Below, piece by piece: positions 1-8,194 of a DNA stretch of 42,038 nucleotides; position 1 is the stretch's first letter, and every line of letters begins with the position of its first letter. Below the pieces are notes generated by a model that was not told the DNA's origin, did no database searches, and saw only the letters and a program-made list of their open reading frames with translations. The position numbers were made by a program, and so were the translations under genes. Origin of the DNA: Bradyrhizobium sp. (GTDB lineage: Bacteria > Pseudomonadota > Alphaproteobacteria > Rhizobiales > Xanthobacteraceae); NCBI GenBank assembly GCA_028290305.1, contig JAQGKC010000010.1, positions 1 to 42,038 on the forward strand, given 5' to 3'.

Positions 1-50
1 CGGGCCTCGTAGGACCGGGCGAAAGCATTGAACAGAGAATCGTTGTACAT
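1..50 (-). CDS. N-terminal fragment of a minus-strand gene, possibly PrkA-type serine protein kinase
   Basis: An ATG on the minus strand at 50-48 follows a strong ribosome-binding site (GAGGAGAGGG just upstream) and opens a frame reading MYNDSLFNAFARSYEAR before the window ends. Only 16 full codons are present, so no domain can be seen. The opening residues resemble my recollection of the start of PrkA-family serine protein kinases in Bradyrhizobium-like genomes, which is a weak memory-based match. The strong Shine-Dalgarno and clean start support a real gene; the identity is tentative. Confidence 0.45.
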   Translation of the reverse strand, partial: MYNDSLFNAFARSYEA

Positions 51-601
51 GATCCCTCTCCTCATTAGGTCAACCGCTGCCCGCGGTGCCTGGTTCCATA
101 TCGCCGGAGCGTTGCCGCCTCCCGCGAATCAGCCCGAACACAGGACCCCATTGGATACTCCGTAAACCCCACCATCAATGCAGATAGTGTGCAGTGACTG
201 ATTCATAAGCAGGCTTTTTGCCGAATAGATGGGCGAAAGGGGCCATCCTTGAGAAAATGTGATGTGAATTCTGTGAGCTGTAACCGCGCCGCAACATCCG
301 GGTAAATACCGGCAGGACTACGAGAATTTATGGAAAACCTGCCATCCGACGTCGCTTTTCGGCCCCCTGCAAGCGATTCAGGCCGGCCGGTCGGGCGCGG
401 TGCTGGCCGGACAGCGGGGCGCGCCAAGCTCGAGCGCCTTGGCCGTTTAGGATTTGATCACCAATTCGTGCTTGGCGGGCGTCGGCCCCCGGGAGGTCAG
501 TCGGCTTCTCGCCCACCCATGCAGTGATCCGCTCGCCTTTTCCCAATCCCGCGCGTGATGATAGTGTCGCCGGACTTGTCCATGCAGTTGGAGGGTTTCC
601 G
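51..601. other. Intergenic region between two divergent genes
   Basis: About 550 bases between the minus-strand gene starting at 50 and the dioxygenase starting at 602. Short frames occur on both strands, but none has a convincing ribosome-binding site or protein-like composition. The region should hold promoters for both genes. I see no clear hairpin terminator or repeat. Confidence 0.5.
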
Positions 602-1498
602 ATGGTTTTAAGCGTCGAGAGTGAATCTGCGCGCGACGTCCCCGATGAGCCGATCGAGGTTAGTCCGACCCAAGCTGCACTGGGCGCCGAGGTGCGCGGC
701 GTCGATCTCAGGAATCTCGACGAATTGCAGTTCGAAGCACTTAAGCGCGCCTGGCACGACCATCAGGTCATTTTGGTGCGCGGCCAGACACTCAGCGACC
801 AGGACCTGATCGCGTTCAGCCGCCGCTTCGGCGACCTCGACTGGGCACCGGTACAGGAGACCGGCCGGCGCTTCGTCGAAGGGTTGCCTGAAATCTACAT
901 CGTTTCAAACGTAACCGTGAACGGCCAGCCGATCGGCAGCCTCGGCGCCGGCGAAGCCGTATGGCATACTGACATGTCGTATCTCGACGTGCCGCCAATG
1001 GCGAGCATGCTTTACGCGCTCGAGGTGCCGCCCACCGGCGGCAACACCTCGTTCTGCAGCATGTATGCGGTCTACGAGACGCTACCGGATGAATTGAAGC
1101 GCCGGATCGCCAACCTGAAGATCAAGCACGACGGCACCTACAACAGCGGCGGCTATCTGCGCCAGGGCGTCACCGCGACAGACGACCCGCGGACGTCGCC
1201 GGGCGCCATACATCCGCTGGTCGCCACCCATCCCGACACCGGGCGGCGCATGCTCTATCTAGGCCGCCGGCGAAATGCGTATCTCGTGGGATTAGAACTT
1301 GCGGATTCCGAGGCGCTGCTGGACGAATTGTGGGAGTTCGTCGCGCGTCCGGAATTCGCCTGGGAGCACGTCTGGCGGGTCGGCGATCTCGTGCTGTGGG
1401 ACAACCGCTGCACCATGCATCGGCGCGATCCATTTGATGACTCAGCGCGGCGCGTCATGCATCGCACGCAGATCAAGGGCAGCGCGGCGCCCGTCTGA
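602..1498 (+). CDS. TauD/TfdA-family Fe(II)/2-oxoglutarate-dependent dioxygenase
   Basis: The 298-residue product has the TauD/TfdA fold signatures. The facial triad is visible as H122 and D124 in VWHTDMSY and H273 in NRCTMHRRDPF. Arginines near 284-288 (RRVMHRTQI) suit 2-oxoglutarate binding. The family hydroxylates small organic acids such as taurine, sulfonates or phenoxyacetates, usually releasing sulfite or an aldehyde; the substrate cannot be read from sequence. I chose the ATG at 602 over an in-frame ATG at 524 because GGAGGG lies at 590-595 with ideal spacing and the upstream 26 residues look non-coding. The stop overlaps the next gene's start by one base (TGATG), so it is co-translated with the MFS transporter, which probably imports its substrate. 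Confidence 0.9.
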   Translation: MVLSVESESARDVPDEPIEVSPTQAALGAEVRGVDLRNLDELQFEALKRAWHDHQVILVRGQTLSDQDLIAFSRRFGDLDWAPVQETGRRFVEGLPEIYIVSNVTVNGQPIGSLGAGEAVWHTDMSYLDVPPMASMLYALEVPPTGGNTSFCSMYAVYETLPDELKRRIANLKIKHDGTYNSGGYLRQGVTATDDPRTSPGAIHPLVATHPDTGRRMLYLGRRRNAYLVGLELADSEALLDELWEFVARPEFAWEHVWRVGDLVLWDNRCTMHRRDPFDDSARRVMHRTQIKGSAAPV

Positions 1499-2742
1499 TG
1501 CGGCGATTCAGCGTCTCCAATACGGTCCTGCTGATCATCTGCCTGATGTACCTGATCCTCTACGTGGATCGGGTCAACATCTCGACGGCCGCGCCGCTGA
1601 TCAAGGCGGATCTTAACTTAAGCAACACCGAGCTCGGCCTGGCCTTCTCGGCGTTCGCCTATCCGTATGCGCTGTTTCAGTTGATCGGCGGCTATTTCGG
1701 CGACAGGTTCGGTGCACGCCTGACGCTGTTCGTCAGCGGCCTCGTCGTATGCGTGGCGACGGCGGCAACGGGCGCCGTCGGTGGACTTGCAAGCCTGTTC
1801 GCCGCGCGGCTTGCGCTCGGAATCGGCGAAGGCGCGACCTTTCCGACCGCGACGCGCGCGATGGCGGCGTGGGTGCCGGAGCGCAGTTGGGGTTTCGCCC
1901 AGGGCATCACGCATTCGTCGGCGCGGATCGGAAATGCACTAACGCCGCCGCTGATCGCCCTGCTGGTCGGGCTGGTGTCGTGGCGCGGCGCATTTATTGT
2001 CCTTGCGCTGTTGAGCCTGATCTGGGTCGTGATCTGGCTGCGCTACTTTCGCGATGTACCGACGTCGCCGCCACTCACCCCTGAGGAACTTGCTACGCTT
2101 CCCGCGCGCAGCCGAGGCAGTGCAACGGAATCGGTGCCGTGGTTCAAGTTGTTTCGCCGCATGCTGCCGGTAACCGCGGTCGATTTTTGCTATGGCTGGA
2201 CGCTGTGGCTGTTCCTGAGCTGGATACCGTCATTCTTCTTCCAGAACTACCACCAGAACCTGATGCAATCGGCCTTCTATTCAGCCGGAGTCTTCCTCGC
2301 CGGCGTGGTCGGCGACACCCTGGGCGGCGTGGTGAGCGACCGGATCCTGCACCGCACCGGCAACCGGACTGCCGCACGGCGTAACGTCATCGTGGCCGGC
2401 ATGCTCGGCGGCTTTCTGTTCCTGATTCCAGTGATGCTGGTTCACGACGTCAACATTGCTGCGATCTCGCTCGCCGCGGCGTTCTTCTCGGTCGAGCTGG
2501 TGGTGGCGCCGATCTGGGCGGTTCCGATGGACATCGCGCCAAAATACTCGGGATCCGCGAGCGGCATGATGAATTTCGGCTTCGGCGTTGCCGGCATCAT
2601 TTCGCCGCTGGTGTTTGGCTTTTTAATCGATCGCACCGGAAGCTGGACCCTGCCGTTCGCCGGCTCGATCTGTCTGTTGCTGCTCGGCGCCGGACTTGCA
2701 TTTCGCATGTATCCTGACCGGCCGTTCAAGGCGGGCGCCTGA
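1498..2742 (+). CDS. MFS transporter, anion:cation symporter (ACS) type
   Basis: This 414-residue protein has about 12 hydrophobic segments. It begins with the ACS-family pattern YLILYVDRVNIS, followed by loop 2-3 motif GGYFGDRFGAR and GIGEGATFPTATRAMAAW in the fourth helix region. ACS members import organic anions such as glucarate, phthalate, 4-hydroxyphenylacetate or tartrate by proton symport across the inner membrane. Its start codon overlaps the dioxygenase stop, so the pair forms a two-gene operon and the transporter most likely supplies the dioxygenase substrate (inference). Length is normal for the family. It ends 53 bases before the convergent sensor kinase gene. Confidence 0.9.
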   Translation: MRRFSVSNTVLLIICLMYLILYVDRVNISTAAPLIKADLNLSNTELGLAFSAFAYPYALFQLIGGYFGDRFGARLTLFVSGLVVCVATAATGAVGGLASLFAARLALGIGEGATFPTATRAMAAWVPERSWGFAQGITHSSARIGNALTPPLIALLVGLVSWRGAFIVLALLSLIWVVIWLRYFRDVPTSPPLTPEELATLPARSRGSATESVPWFKLFRRMLPVTAVDFCYGWTLWLFLSWIPSFFFQNYHQNLMQSAFYSAGVFLAGVVGDTLGGVVSDRILHRTGNRTAARRNVIVAGMLGGFLFLIPVMLVHDVNIAAISLAAAFFSVELVVAPIWAVPMDIAPKYSGSASGMMNFGFGVAGIISPLVFGFLIDRTGSWTLPFAGSICLLLLGAGLAFRMYPDRPFKAGA

Positions 2743-2795
2743 AGGCGTACCTCCTGACCAATGTCGCGCCTGCGCCGCGGCGCTTCTATCCGCAA

Positions 2796-4196
2796 CTAAA
2801 TGGTTGGCGCTGAAAACCAGAGTTTGAGCTTGAGGCCCGGTGAATTATCAAGCATTTCGATCTGCGCGCCATGGAGACGCGCGACGGCAGCGACCAGGCT
2901 TAGCCCGAGACCGTTTCCCGGCTTGTAGCGACTGTGTTCGAGCCGGTAAAAGCGCTTGAAAACATGCGCGTGTTCGTCTGCAGGAATTCCGGGCCCGTCA
3001 TCTGCGATTGAGATGACCGACCTACCATCGATGCTCTCGTTAGAAACGGTGACTTGCCCTCCGGCGCGGCCATGCTTGATCGCATTGTCCACGAGATTGG
3101 CTATGGCATCGAAGATCAGATCACGGTCGCCGGTCACCAGCACCTCTCGATCACCGACAACTGTGAGACGCGTACCGTCCTGCTCGGCCGCGGCATCGTA
3201 CAACTCGACCACCTCACTGGCGATTTCGACCAGATTCACGGTGCGGAACGCGCTCCTTCGAGCCTGGGTCTCAATTTGTGCAATCCGCGTGATTGACGAG
3301 AATATCCGCAAGACAGCATCGAGGTCGGCGATCGTATCGTCGATCAGCGCTTGATCATCCTCGGTAACGCGCTCTCTGTGATAGGCCTTCTCCAGCCGTC
3401 CGCGCATTCGCGTCAGCGGCGTCCGCAGGTCGTGCGCAACATTGTCGCTCGCTTGCTTGACCTCGCCCATCAACGTTTCGATGCGGTCCAGCATCAGGTT
3501 CAGGTTCTCCGCGACGCGATCCCATTCGTCATTGGTGCCGCGGAGCGGGATACGCTTGTCGAGGCCGCTGAGCATGATGGCCCGGCTGGTGGCGTTGATC
3601 GATTCGATTCGCCCTACTGTCCGGCGCGTCACCAGGACGCTCGCGACCCCCGCAAGCACAAATATCAATGCAATGCCTGAGATCACGGCTGTCTTGATCT
3701 GATCCGTAAAGCTGTCGAGGTCACTGATATCCCTTCCCACCAGCAGACGATCACCGCTTGGAAATGTTTCGAGCATTACCCGTAGCAGCGGCCGGTTTGT
3801 CGCATTGGGCAACGGCTCGCCCGCGCGAAACTCTGTCCATCCCTTTGCTGCCGTGACCGCCGATGGCCATACCTTGAGGTTGCCCGCCAGGGCGGCCGCT
3901 GAGGGATCGACGAGGATATACACGCTGTCTGCAAAACTTTTGTCGACCATGCGCTGTTGAATCAGGGCGATCAGTCCGTCGCGCCCGTTCCGCTCGTAAG
4001 CGCCTTGCAGGCTCAAATACTCGGCCATGATTGCACGATCCGATCGGCTGCGCACATAGGAGGAGGTGGACAGGTAGACGTAGCTGAAAATGGCCGACAC
4101 GATTACGCCGAAGGTCCCGATCGCGATCAGCGCCAGCTTGAAAGTCGACGACGTTAAGGTTTTAGCCAGGAGCACGGAGACGGTACCCAATACCAC
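2796..4196 (-). CDS. Two-component sensor histidine kinase (HAMP, HisKA, HATPase)
   Basis: The 466-residue inner-membrane kinase has TM1 at about 20-42, a periplasmic domain of about 125 residues, TM2 at about 170-190 and a HAMP region at about 190-245. The phosphoacceptor is H255 in the H box DNVAHDLRTPLTRMR. The C-terminal ATPase domain shows the N box (DNAIKHG), G1 (DDGPGIP), F box (FKRFYR) and G2 (GNGLGLSLV). It should phosphorylate the response regulator encoded just upstream. The first codon taken is GTG at 4196, which overlaps the regulator by 35 bases; another GTG at 4175 would leave a 14-base overlap and is equally possible, since no ATG lies nearby. The signal sensed is unknown. Confidence 0.92.
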   Translation of the reverse strand: MVLGTVSVLLAKTLTSSTFKLALIAIGTFGVIVSAIFSYVYLSTSSYVRSRSDRAIMAEYLSLQGAYERNGRDGLIALIQQRMVDKSFADSVYILVDPSAAALAGNLKVWPSAVTAAKGWTEFRAGEPLPNATNRPLLRVMLETFPSGDRLLVGRDISDLDSFTDQIKTAVISGIALIFVLAGVASVLVTRRTVGRIESINATSRAIMLSGLDKRIPLRGTNDEWDRVAENLNLMLDRIETLMGEVKQASDNVAHDLRTPLTRMRGRLEKAYHRERVTEDDQALIDDTIADLDAVLRIFSSITRIAQIETQARRSAFRTVNLVEIASEVVELYDAAAEQDGTRLTVVGDREVLVTGDRDLIFDAIANLVDNAIKHGRAGGQVTVSNESIDGRSVISIADDGPGIPADEHAHVFKRFYRLEHSRYKPGNGLGLSLVAAVARLHGAQIEMLDNSPGLKLKLWFSAPTI

Positions 4197-4854
4197 GAAC
4201 CGTATGGATCAGCGGATAGGCCTGCTGGTCGTCGACTTTGCGACGCACCCGCCCGACATAGACATCAATGATATTTGTTGAGGGATCGAAATGAAGATCC
4301 CAGACGTGCTGCAGCAACATTGCCCGGGATACGACGCGGCCTTCGTTGCGCACCAAATACTCCAGAAGCTGGAATTCCCGGGGAAAGAGAGAAATGTTCT
4401 TGCCGCGCCGGCTGGCCGTCCGCGACATCAGGTCGATCGCGAGGTCGCCGACGCGCAAGACGGTCTCTTTGACAACGGTGTCACTGCGTCGGCCAAGCGC
4501 CTCGACGCGCGCCAACAGTTCGACGAAAGAAAAAGGTTTGACCAGATAGTCATCGCCCCCGGCACGCAAGCCACGCACCCGATCATCGACTTCTCCGAGC
4601 GCGCTAACGATCAAGACGGGTGCGGCGATACCGCCGTCTCGCAATTGACGCATGACCGCGATGCCATCGATGTCCGGAAGCATGCGGTCGATCGTGATCA
4701 CGGCATAATCGCTGGCGACGCCGCGGCTCAGCGCTTCGTTACCGCTGGCGGCCAAATCCACCTGGTAACCGTTGGCCGTGAGTGACTCTACGAGCTGGCC
4801 GGCGGTTTCCGGGTCGTCCTCAACGACCAGAATACGGCGGCGACGTCCCATCAT
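4162..4854 (-). CDS. OmpR/PhoB-family response regulator
   Basis: A 230-residue regulator. The receiver domain at 8-120 has the acidic pocket E12/D13/D14, phosphoacceptor D56 (VITIDRMLPDIDG) and the conserved lysine in DDYLVKPFSF. The C-terminal winged helix at about 135-228 contains FPREFQLLEYLVRNEGRVVSR and the wing VHTVRGIGYRLR-type end (read as IHTVRGIGYRL). On phosphorylation by the overlapping kinase it should bind DNA and control transcription. The start MMGRRRRILVVEDD is typical for the family. The upstream region holds a palindrome at 4929-4944 that could be its own operator. Target genes are not identifiable, although the secreted protein and phosphodiesterase upstream share a motif (see findings). 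Confidence 0.93.
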   Translation of the reverse strand: MMGRRRRILVVEDDPETAGQLVESLTANGYQVDLAASGNEALSRGVASDYAVITIDRMLPDIDGIAVMRQLRDGGIAAPVLIVSALGEVDDRVRGLRAGGDDYLVKPFSFVELLARVEALGRRSDTVVKETVLRVGDLAIDLMSRTASRRGKNISLFPREFQLLEYLVRNEGRVVSRAMLLQHVWDLHFDPSTNIIDVYVGRVRRKVDDQQAYPLIHTVRGIGYRLRAPG

Positions 4855-5198
4855 GGTCTTCCGTCTCCGAACGACTGGTCAAAAGCCGAATTCAGCAAAA
4901 TTGAAAGGCGCAAGGCTAACGCACAAGGCTGACATACATGTCAGAAACTAACTCATACGTAATCTGAAAGTTGCGTGTGGAGGCTCGCAAATGAGGGTGA
5001 CGGTCGCCACCGGCCGATCCGAATTCCCTTCGCCGGAAAATGCCCGAGTGACGACCGTCACGACGTCTGGATCCTTGCCCATGGCTGCACGACGCGACAG
5101 GACCCGATACAACCACGGACGCGTCAGGCATCACCCCGGCAATTCGCCAGATCAATATGGTCCCCGCGTTGCATCAATCGCGATGCGCTTCATCAGCG
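4855..5198. other. Intergenic region upstream of the two-component operon
   Basis: This stretch of 344 bases separates the response regulator start from the end of the Gly-rich protein gene, both on the minus strand. It contains the palindrome at 4929-4944. The remaining short frames look like chance. It probably holds the promoter of the regulator-kinase operon. Confidence 0.5.
4929..4944. promoter_or_regulatory. Palindrome upstream of the response regulator, candidate operator
   Basis: CTGACAT and ATGTCAG form perfect 7-base arms around a 2-base centre, about 75-90 bases upstream of the response regulator start. The minus-strand reading of the adjacent bases gives AGTTTCTGACA, an 11-mer that recurs at 5795-5805 between the Gly-rich protein and the phosphodiesterase. 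Binding by the local response regulator is a guess from position. Confidence 0.4.
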
Positions 5199-5693
5199 CT
5201 AGTAGCCGTAGTCGCCGCAGACGTTGACCCATTGGAGTCCATATGGCGTCCACGCTCTGCTCCAGCAGCTGTCGTAGGCGGCATAGGCATAGGGCGCACC
5301 AATGAACGCAAAGCGATGGAAGCGGTGATGGAAGAAGCGGTGATCTCGGAACGCGAACCTTGAAAATCGGGGCGAGAATCCAGCATGCGCAAAATGCGTA
5401 CCCGCGAAACGGCCGCCGTTGAAATGCATGCCTCCGCCCATGGCTCCGAAACGCGCGCCTCCGCCCATGCCGCCAAAGTGCATCCCTCCGCCCATACCGC
5501 CGGCGTGCATCCCACCTCCCATGCCGCCGTGCATGCCACCGCCACCACCTCCGCCGTGCATGCCGCCACCGCCACCTCCGCCGTGCATGCCGCCACCGCC
5601 ACCTCCGCCGTGAAAGGCGAGCGCCGGTGGCGCAAAAGCAAGCGTGGTACTAAGCGCACCCACGATGAGGCAACTAAGAAGCTTGTTGTTCAT
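5199..5693 (-). CDS. Secreted Gly/His/Met-rich low-complexity protein
   Basis: The 164-residue product begins with a clear signal peptide (MNNKLLSCLIVGALSTTLAFAPPALA). A long repetitive region follows, made of HGGGGGGGM units and then looser GGMHFGGMGGG-type units. The C-terminus is aromatic and contains HRFFHHRFHRF, a Cys-Trp pair (YDSCWSRAW) and a final Tyr-rich end. I chose the ATG at 5693 because GGAGGA stands 6 bases upstream and the signal peptide starts there; a longer in-frame upstream extension looks non-coding. Similar Gly-rich exported proteins are frequent in Bradyrhizobium and have no assigned role. The His and Met residues could bind metal, but no defined motif proves it. It is divergent from the phosphodiesterase gene at 6003. 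Confidence 0.75.
   Translation of the reverse strand: MNNKLLSCLIVGALSTTLAFAPPALAFHGGGGGGGMHGGGGGGGMHGGGGGGGMHGGMGGGMHAGGMGGGMHFGGMGGGARFGAMGGGMHFNGGRFAGTHFAHAGFSPRFSRFAFRDHRFFHHRFHRFAFIGAPYAYAAYDSCWSRAWTPYGLQWVNVCGDYGY
5527..5607. repeat. 27-bp coding minisatellite, three tandem copies
   Basis: Three head-to-tail 27-base units lie at 5527-5553, 5554-5580 and 5581-5607. Copies 2 and 3 are identical and copy 1 differs at two positions. Each unit encodes nine residues (H, seven G, M) in the secreted Gly-rich protein. The period is a multiple of three, so copy-number change would keep the reading frame. Confidence 0.9.
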
Positions 5694-6002
5694 CCCAATT
5701 CCTCCATGGTTGAATTGCAGCGACGGATACCGTCGCGAGAAGAAGACGACCAGCAGACCCAAAGTATCCAATGATTTCAAATGACAAATGCGACAGTTTC
5801 TGACACGAAAGTTAGCTTTGACTTGCAAAGTCCACTCACGGCGCGGCACCGTCCACACCAAGCCGTGCACTCCATGAAACCCGTCGGCGCGAGCGTTGTA
5901 CTTCGGCTGTTACCCGAGAGCGGATTCTTCACAGGGAAGCGGTCCGGCCATTCGAGGCGACGCCTGAAAGCTGATCTTCCTGACAAAAACAGGAATCCAG
6001 CC

Positions 6003-6992
6003 ATGGTAGTCATCCGTCGTTTCGCGATAGTCGTCGCAGCGTTTTATTTTGTCATCAATGGGGAAGCCATGGCTTTCGATATCGAAGCGCATCGGGGCGG
6101 ACGGGCGCTGTTTCCCGAGAACACGCTGCAATCCTTTGCCAACGCGCTCTCGATGGGTGTGGACACTTTGGAACTGGATATCGGGGTCACCCAGGACGGG
6201 GCGATCGTGGTGTCGCACGAGCGTGGGCTTAACCCCGACCTCGCCCGCAACTCCGACGGCGTCTATGTCGCGCTGCCGGGCATTCCCTTTGTGCAATTGC
6301 GGCTCGAAGACGTCAAAAAATATGATGTCGGTCAAATCCGGCCTGGCAGCGCCTACGCGGCACAATTTCCGGATCAACACGCGGTGCCGGGAACGCCGAT
6401 TCCAACGCTGATCGAAGTTCTGGACCTGGTGCGCAAATCAGGCGACCGCCATGTGCGCCTCAATATCGAAACCAAGATCGACCCAAATCATCCCAAGGAA
6501 TCTCCCGATCCCCAACGCTTCGTCACGCTGCTGCTTGATCTTCTCAGTGCGCAAAAATCTAGCGACCTTGTCATGGTGCAGTCCTTTGACTGGAGGACGT
6601 TGCAGCTTGTCCAGAAATTGGCCCCGGCAATACCGACGGTTTATTTGACCCAGCAGAAGGGATCAGACGCGACGATCTCTTTGGACAAAGCTTCGGAATG
6701 GACGGCTGGCTTCAATCCAGCCGAATACGGAAAGTCGCTACCGCGCACCATCAAAGCAGCGGGAGGTGCGATGTGGTCGCCCTACTTCGGCGATGTCGAC
6801 CCTGATCTGATCTCCGAGTCTCATCGCCTTGGGCTCTCGGTCGTGGTCTGGACCGTCAACAAGCCCGCAGACATCGCTGACATGATCGACATGGGCGTGG
6901 ACGGGATCATTTCGGATCGTCCCGATCTGTTGCGCGAAGTTGCGGGTGAGAAGGGCATTTCTCTGCCGATCGGGTCGCCCGTAACTCCTTAA
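6003..6992 (+). CDS. Periplasmic glycerophosphodiester phosphodiesterase
   Basis: The 329-residue enzyme has an N-terminal signal peptide ending near INGEAMA, then a GDPD TIM barrel. Family motifs are present: IEAHRGGRALFPENT with the catalytic His-Arg and the Glu of PENT, ELDIGVTQDGAIVVSHE with metal-binding Glu/Asp and the second catalytic His, LNIETKID, and near the end VVVWTVNKPADIADMIDMGVDGIISDRPDLL. It should hydrolyse glycerophosphodiesters in the periplasm to glycerol-3-phosphate and an alcohol, aiding phosphate or phospholipid recycling. I chose the ATG at 6003 because AGGA sits 8 bases upstream and the signal peptide starts there. An in-frame extension to 5781 is unlikely. It is monocistronic and convergent with the beta-propeller gene. 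Confidence 0.92.
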   Translation: MVVIRRFAIVVAAFYFVINGEAMAFDIEAHRGGRALFPENTLQSFANALSMGVDTLELDIGVTQDGAIVVSHERGLNPDLARNSDGVYVALPGIPFVQLRLEDVKKYDVGQIRPGSAYAAQFPDQHAVPGTPIPTLIEVLDLVRKSGDRHVRLNIETKIDPNHPKESPDPQRFVTLLLDLLSAQKSSDLVMVQSFDWRTLQLVQKLAPAIPTVYLTQQKGSDATISLDKASEWTAGFNPAEYGKSLPRTIKAAGGAMWSPYFGDVDPDLISESHRLGLSVVVWTVNKPADIADMIDMGVDGIISDRPDLLREVAGEKGISLPIGSPVTP

Positions 6993-7100
6993 GCGCGTTC
7001 GCTACGCGACCTAACCAGATAAATTACGCGGGTCCGTAAAACCACGGCAATTCGGAAAGCTACAATTTCCGCGGTTCGCCGGACTGCGATATTCCGGAAG

Positions 7101-8177
7101 TCACTTGGCGGGATCGAGATAGAGCAATTTCAGCGAATTTGGCACGTAAACGATGCGCGGCCTGCCACCGGCTTTTGCCGGCGGATCGATCTTTGCAACA
7201 TCGGCGGCCACCAGAAACAGGCGGCCCGTTTCCTGGTCGATTGTCATCGTCCTGGCGCCGGGGGTGGTTTTGATGGTGTCTGAAACCGCAAACGTCTGCG
7301 CGTCATTTTCCTTGATAACACTTAGCGTGCCGTCTCCGTTGGAACTGAAAACGAGGTTGCGGACCGGATCGAAGGCGGCACCGTCTGTCATGTTTCCGAT
7401 CGGCAAAGTCGCGATATTGCTGCCGGAGTCGGCATCGACGACGACCATGACACTGTTGGCGCAGGTTGCAAACAGACGCCGGTTTTTCGGATCGATCGCG
7501 AGGCCGCGCGGTTTCGTGCAGGCCGGCATCGCCCAATGGGCTGCGATCTTGTTGGTCCTGGCATCGATCTTGACGATTTCATTTTTGGCGGTGCCATTGA
7601 TGAACAGGTTGCCCGTGCCGTCGGCGACACCCGGCTCCAGTTCAGCGCCAATTTCGATCGTCGCGATAGCCGAATTCGTGTCGGGATCGACGACGGTTAT
7701 CGAACCGCTGTCGCCATTGATGACATAGATATGGCCGGTGATCGGTTCAAAAATGATCGCGTCCGCGTCGGGCGCGGCCGCAATCTGCTTGAGCGGCTTG
7801 AGCGATTTCAGGTCGAAAGCAATCGCGGTGCCGGCTTTGCCGTCGTCGGTGTAGCCTTGGTTGGTCTTGCTCGAAATGGCGATTCCGTGCGTGCCGCCGG
7901 GAAAACTGCCGACCTGCCCGATGACTTCCCCCTTTGCTTCGTCCACGACGGTCACATGGTCGCCATGAGCCACGTAGACCCGCTTGTCCGAGGGATCGAA
8001 GGCGATCAGGTCCCAGCGTTCGCCGCCACCGAGTGGGATTGCTTTGGTCACCTGATAGGAAGGTGCCACCGGCTCGGCTGCGCCGGCAAGCGAACCGAAG
8101 CAAAATGTGAACGCGAGGCCAGCGCCCAGTACACGGCAGCCGCGTTGCACGGCAGACTCTAACGAACATTTCGGCAT
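7101..8177 (-). CDS. Secreted YVTN/YncE-type beta-propeller protein
   Basis: A 358-residue exported protein with a signal peptide (hydrophobic run ending near FGSLAGAAEP) and repeated blades of the YVTN type. Units such as RVYVAHGDHVTVVDEAKGEV, HIYVINGDSGSITVVDPDTN and RLFATCANSVMVVVDADSGS each contain the Tyr/Phe-Val...Val-Asp pattern. Such propellers act as periplasmic binding or scaffold domains; no catalytic site is visible. AGGGA precedes the ATG by 6 bases. It lies 17 bases downstream of the DUF347-type membrane protein gene on the same strand, so the two are very likely one operon and may work together at the inner membrane. Confidence 0.85.
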   Translation of the reverse strand: MPKCSLESAVQRGCRVLGAGLAFTFCFGSLAGAAEPVAPSYQVTKAIPLGGGERWDLIAFDPSDKRVYVAHGDHVTVVDEAKGEVIGQVGSFPGGTHGIAISSKTNQGYTDDGKAGTAIAFDLKSLKPLKQIAAAPDADAIIFEPITGHIYVINGDSGSITVVDPDTNSAIATIEIGAELEPGVADGTGNLFINGTAKNEIVKIDARTNKIAAHWAMPACTKPRGLAIDPKNRRLFATCANSVMVVVDADSGSNIATLPIGNMTDGAAFDPVRNLVFSSNGDGTLSVIKENDAQTFAVSDTIKTTPGARTMTIDQETGRLFLVAADVAKIDPPAKAGGRPRIVYVPNSLKLLYLDPAK

Positions 8178-8194
8178 CGGATTTCCCTGGCGCG

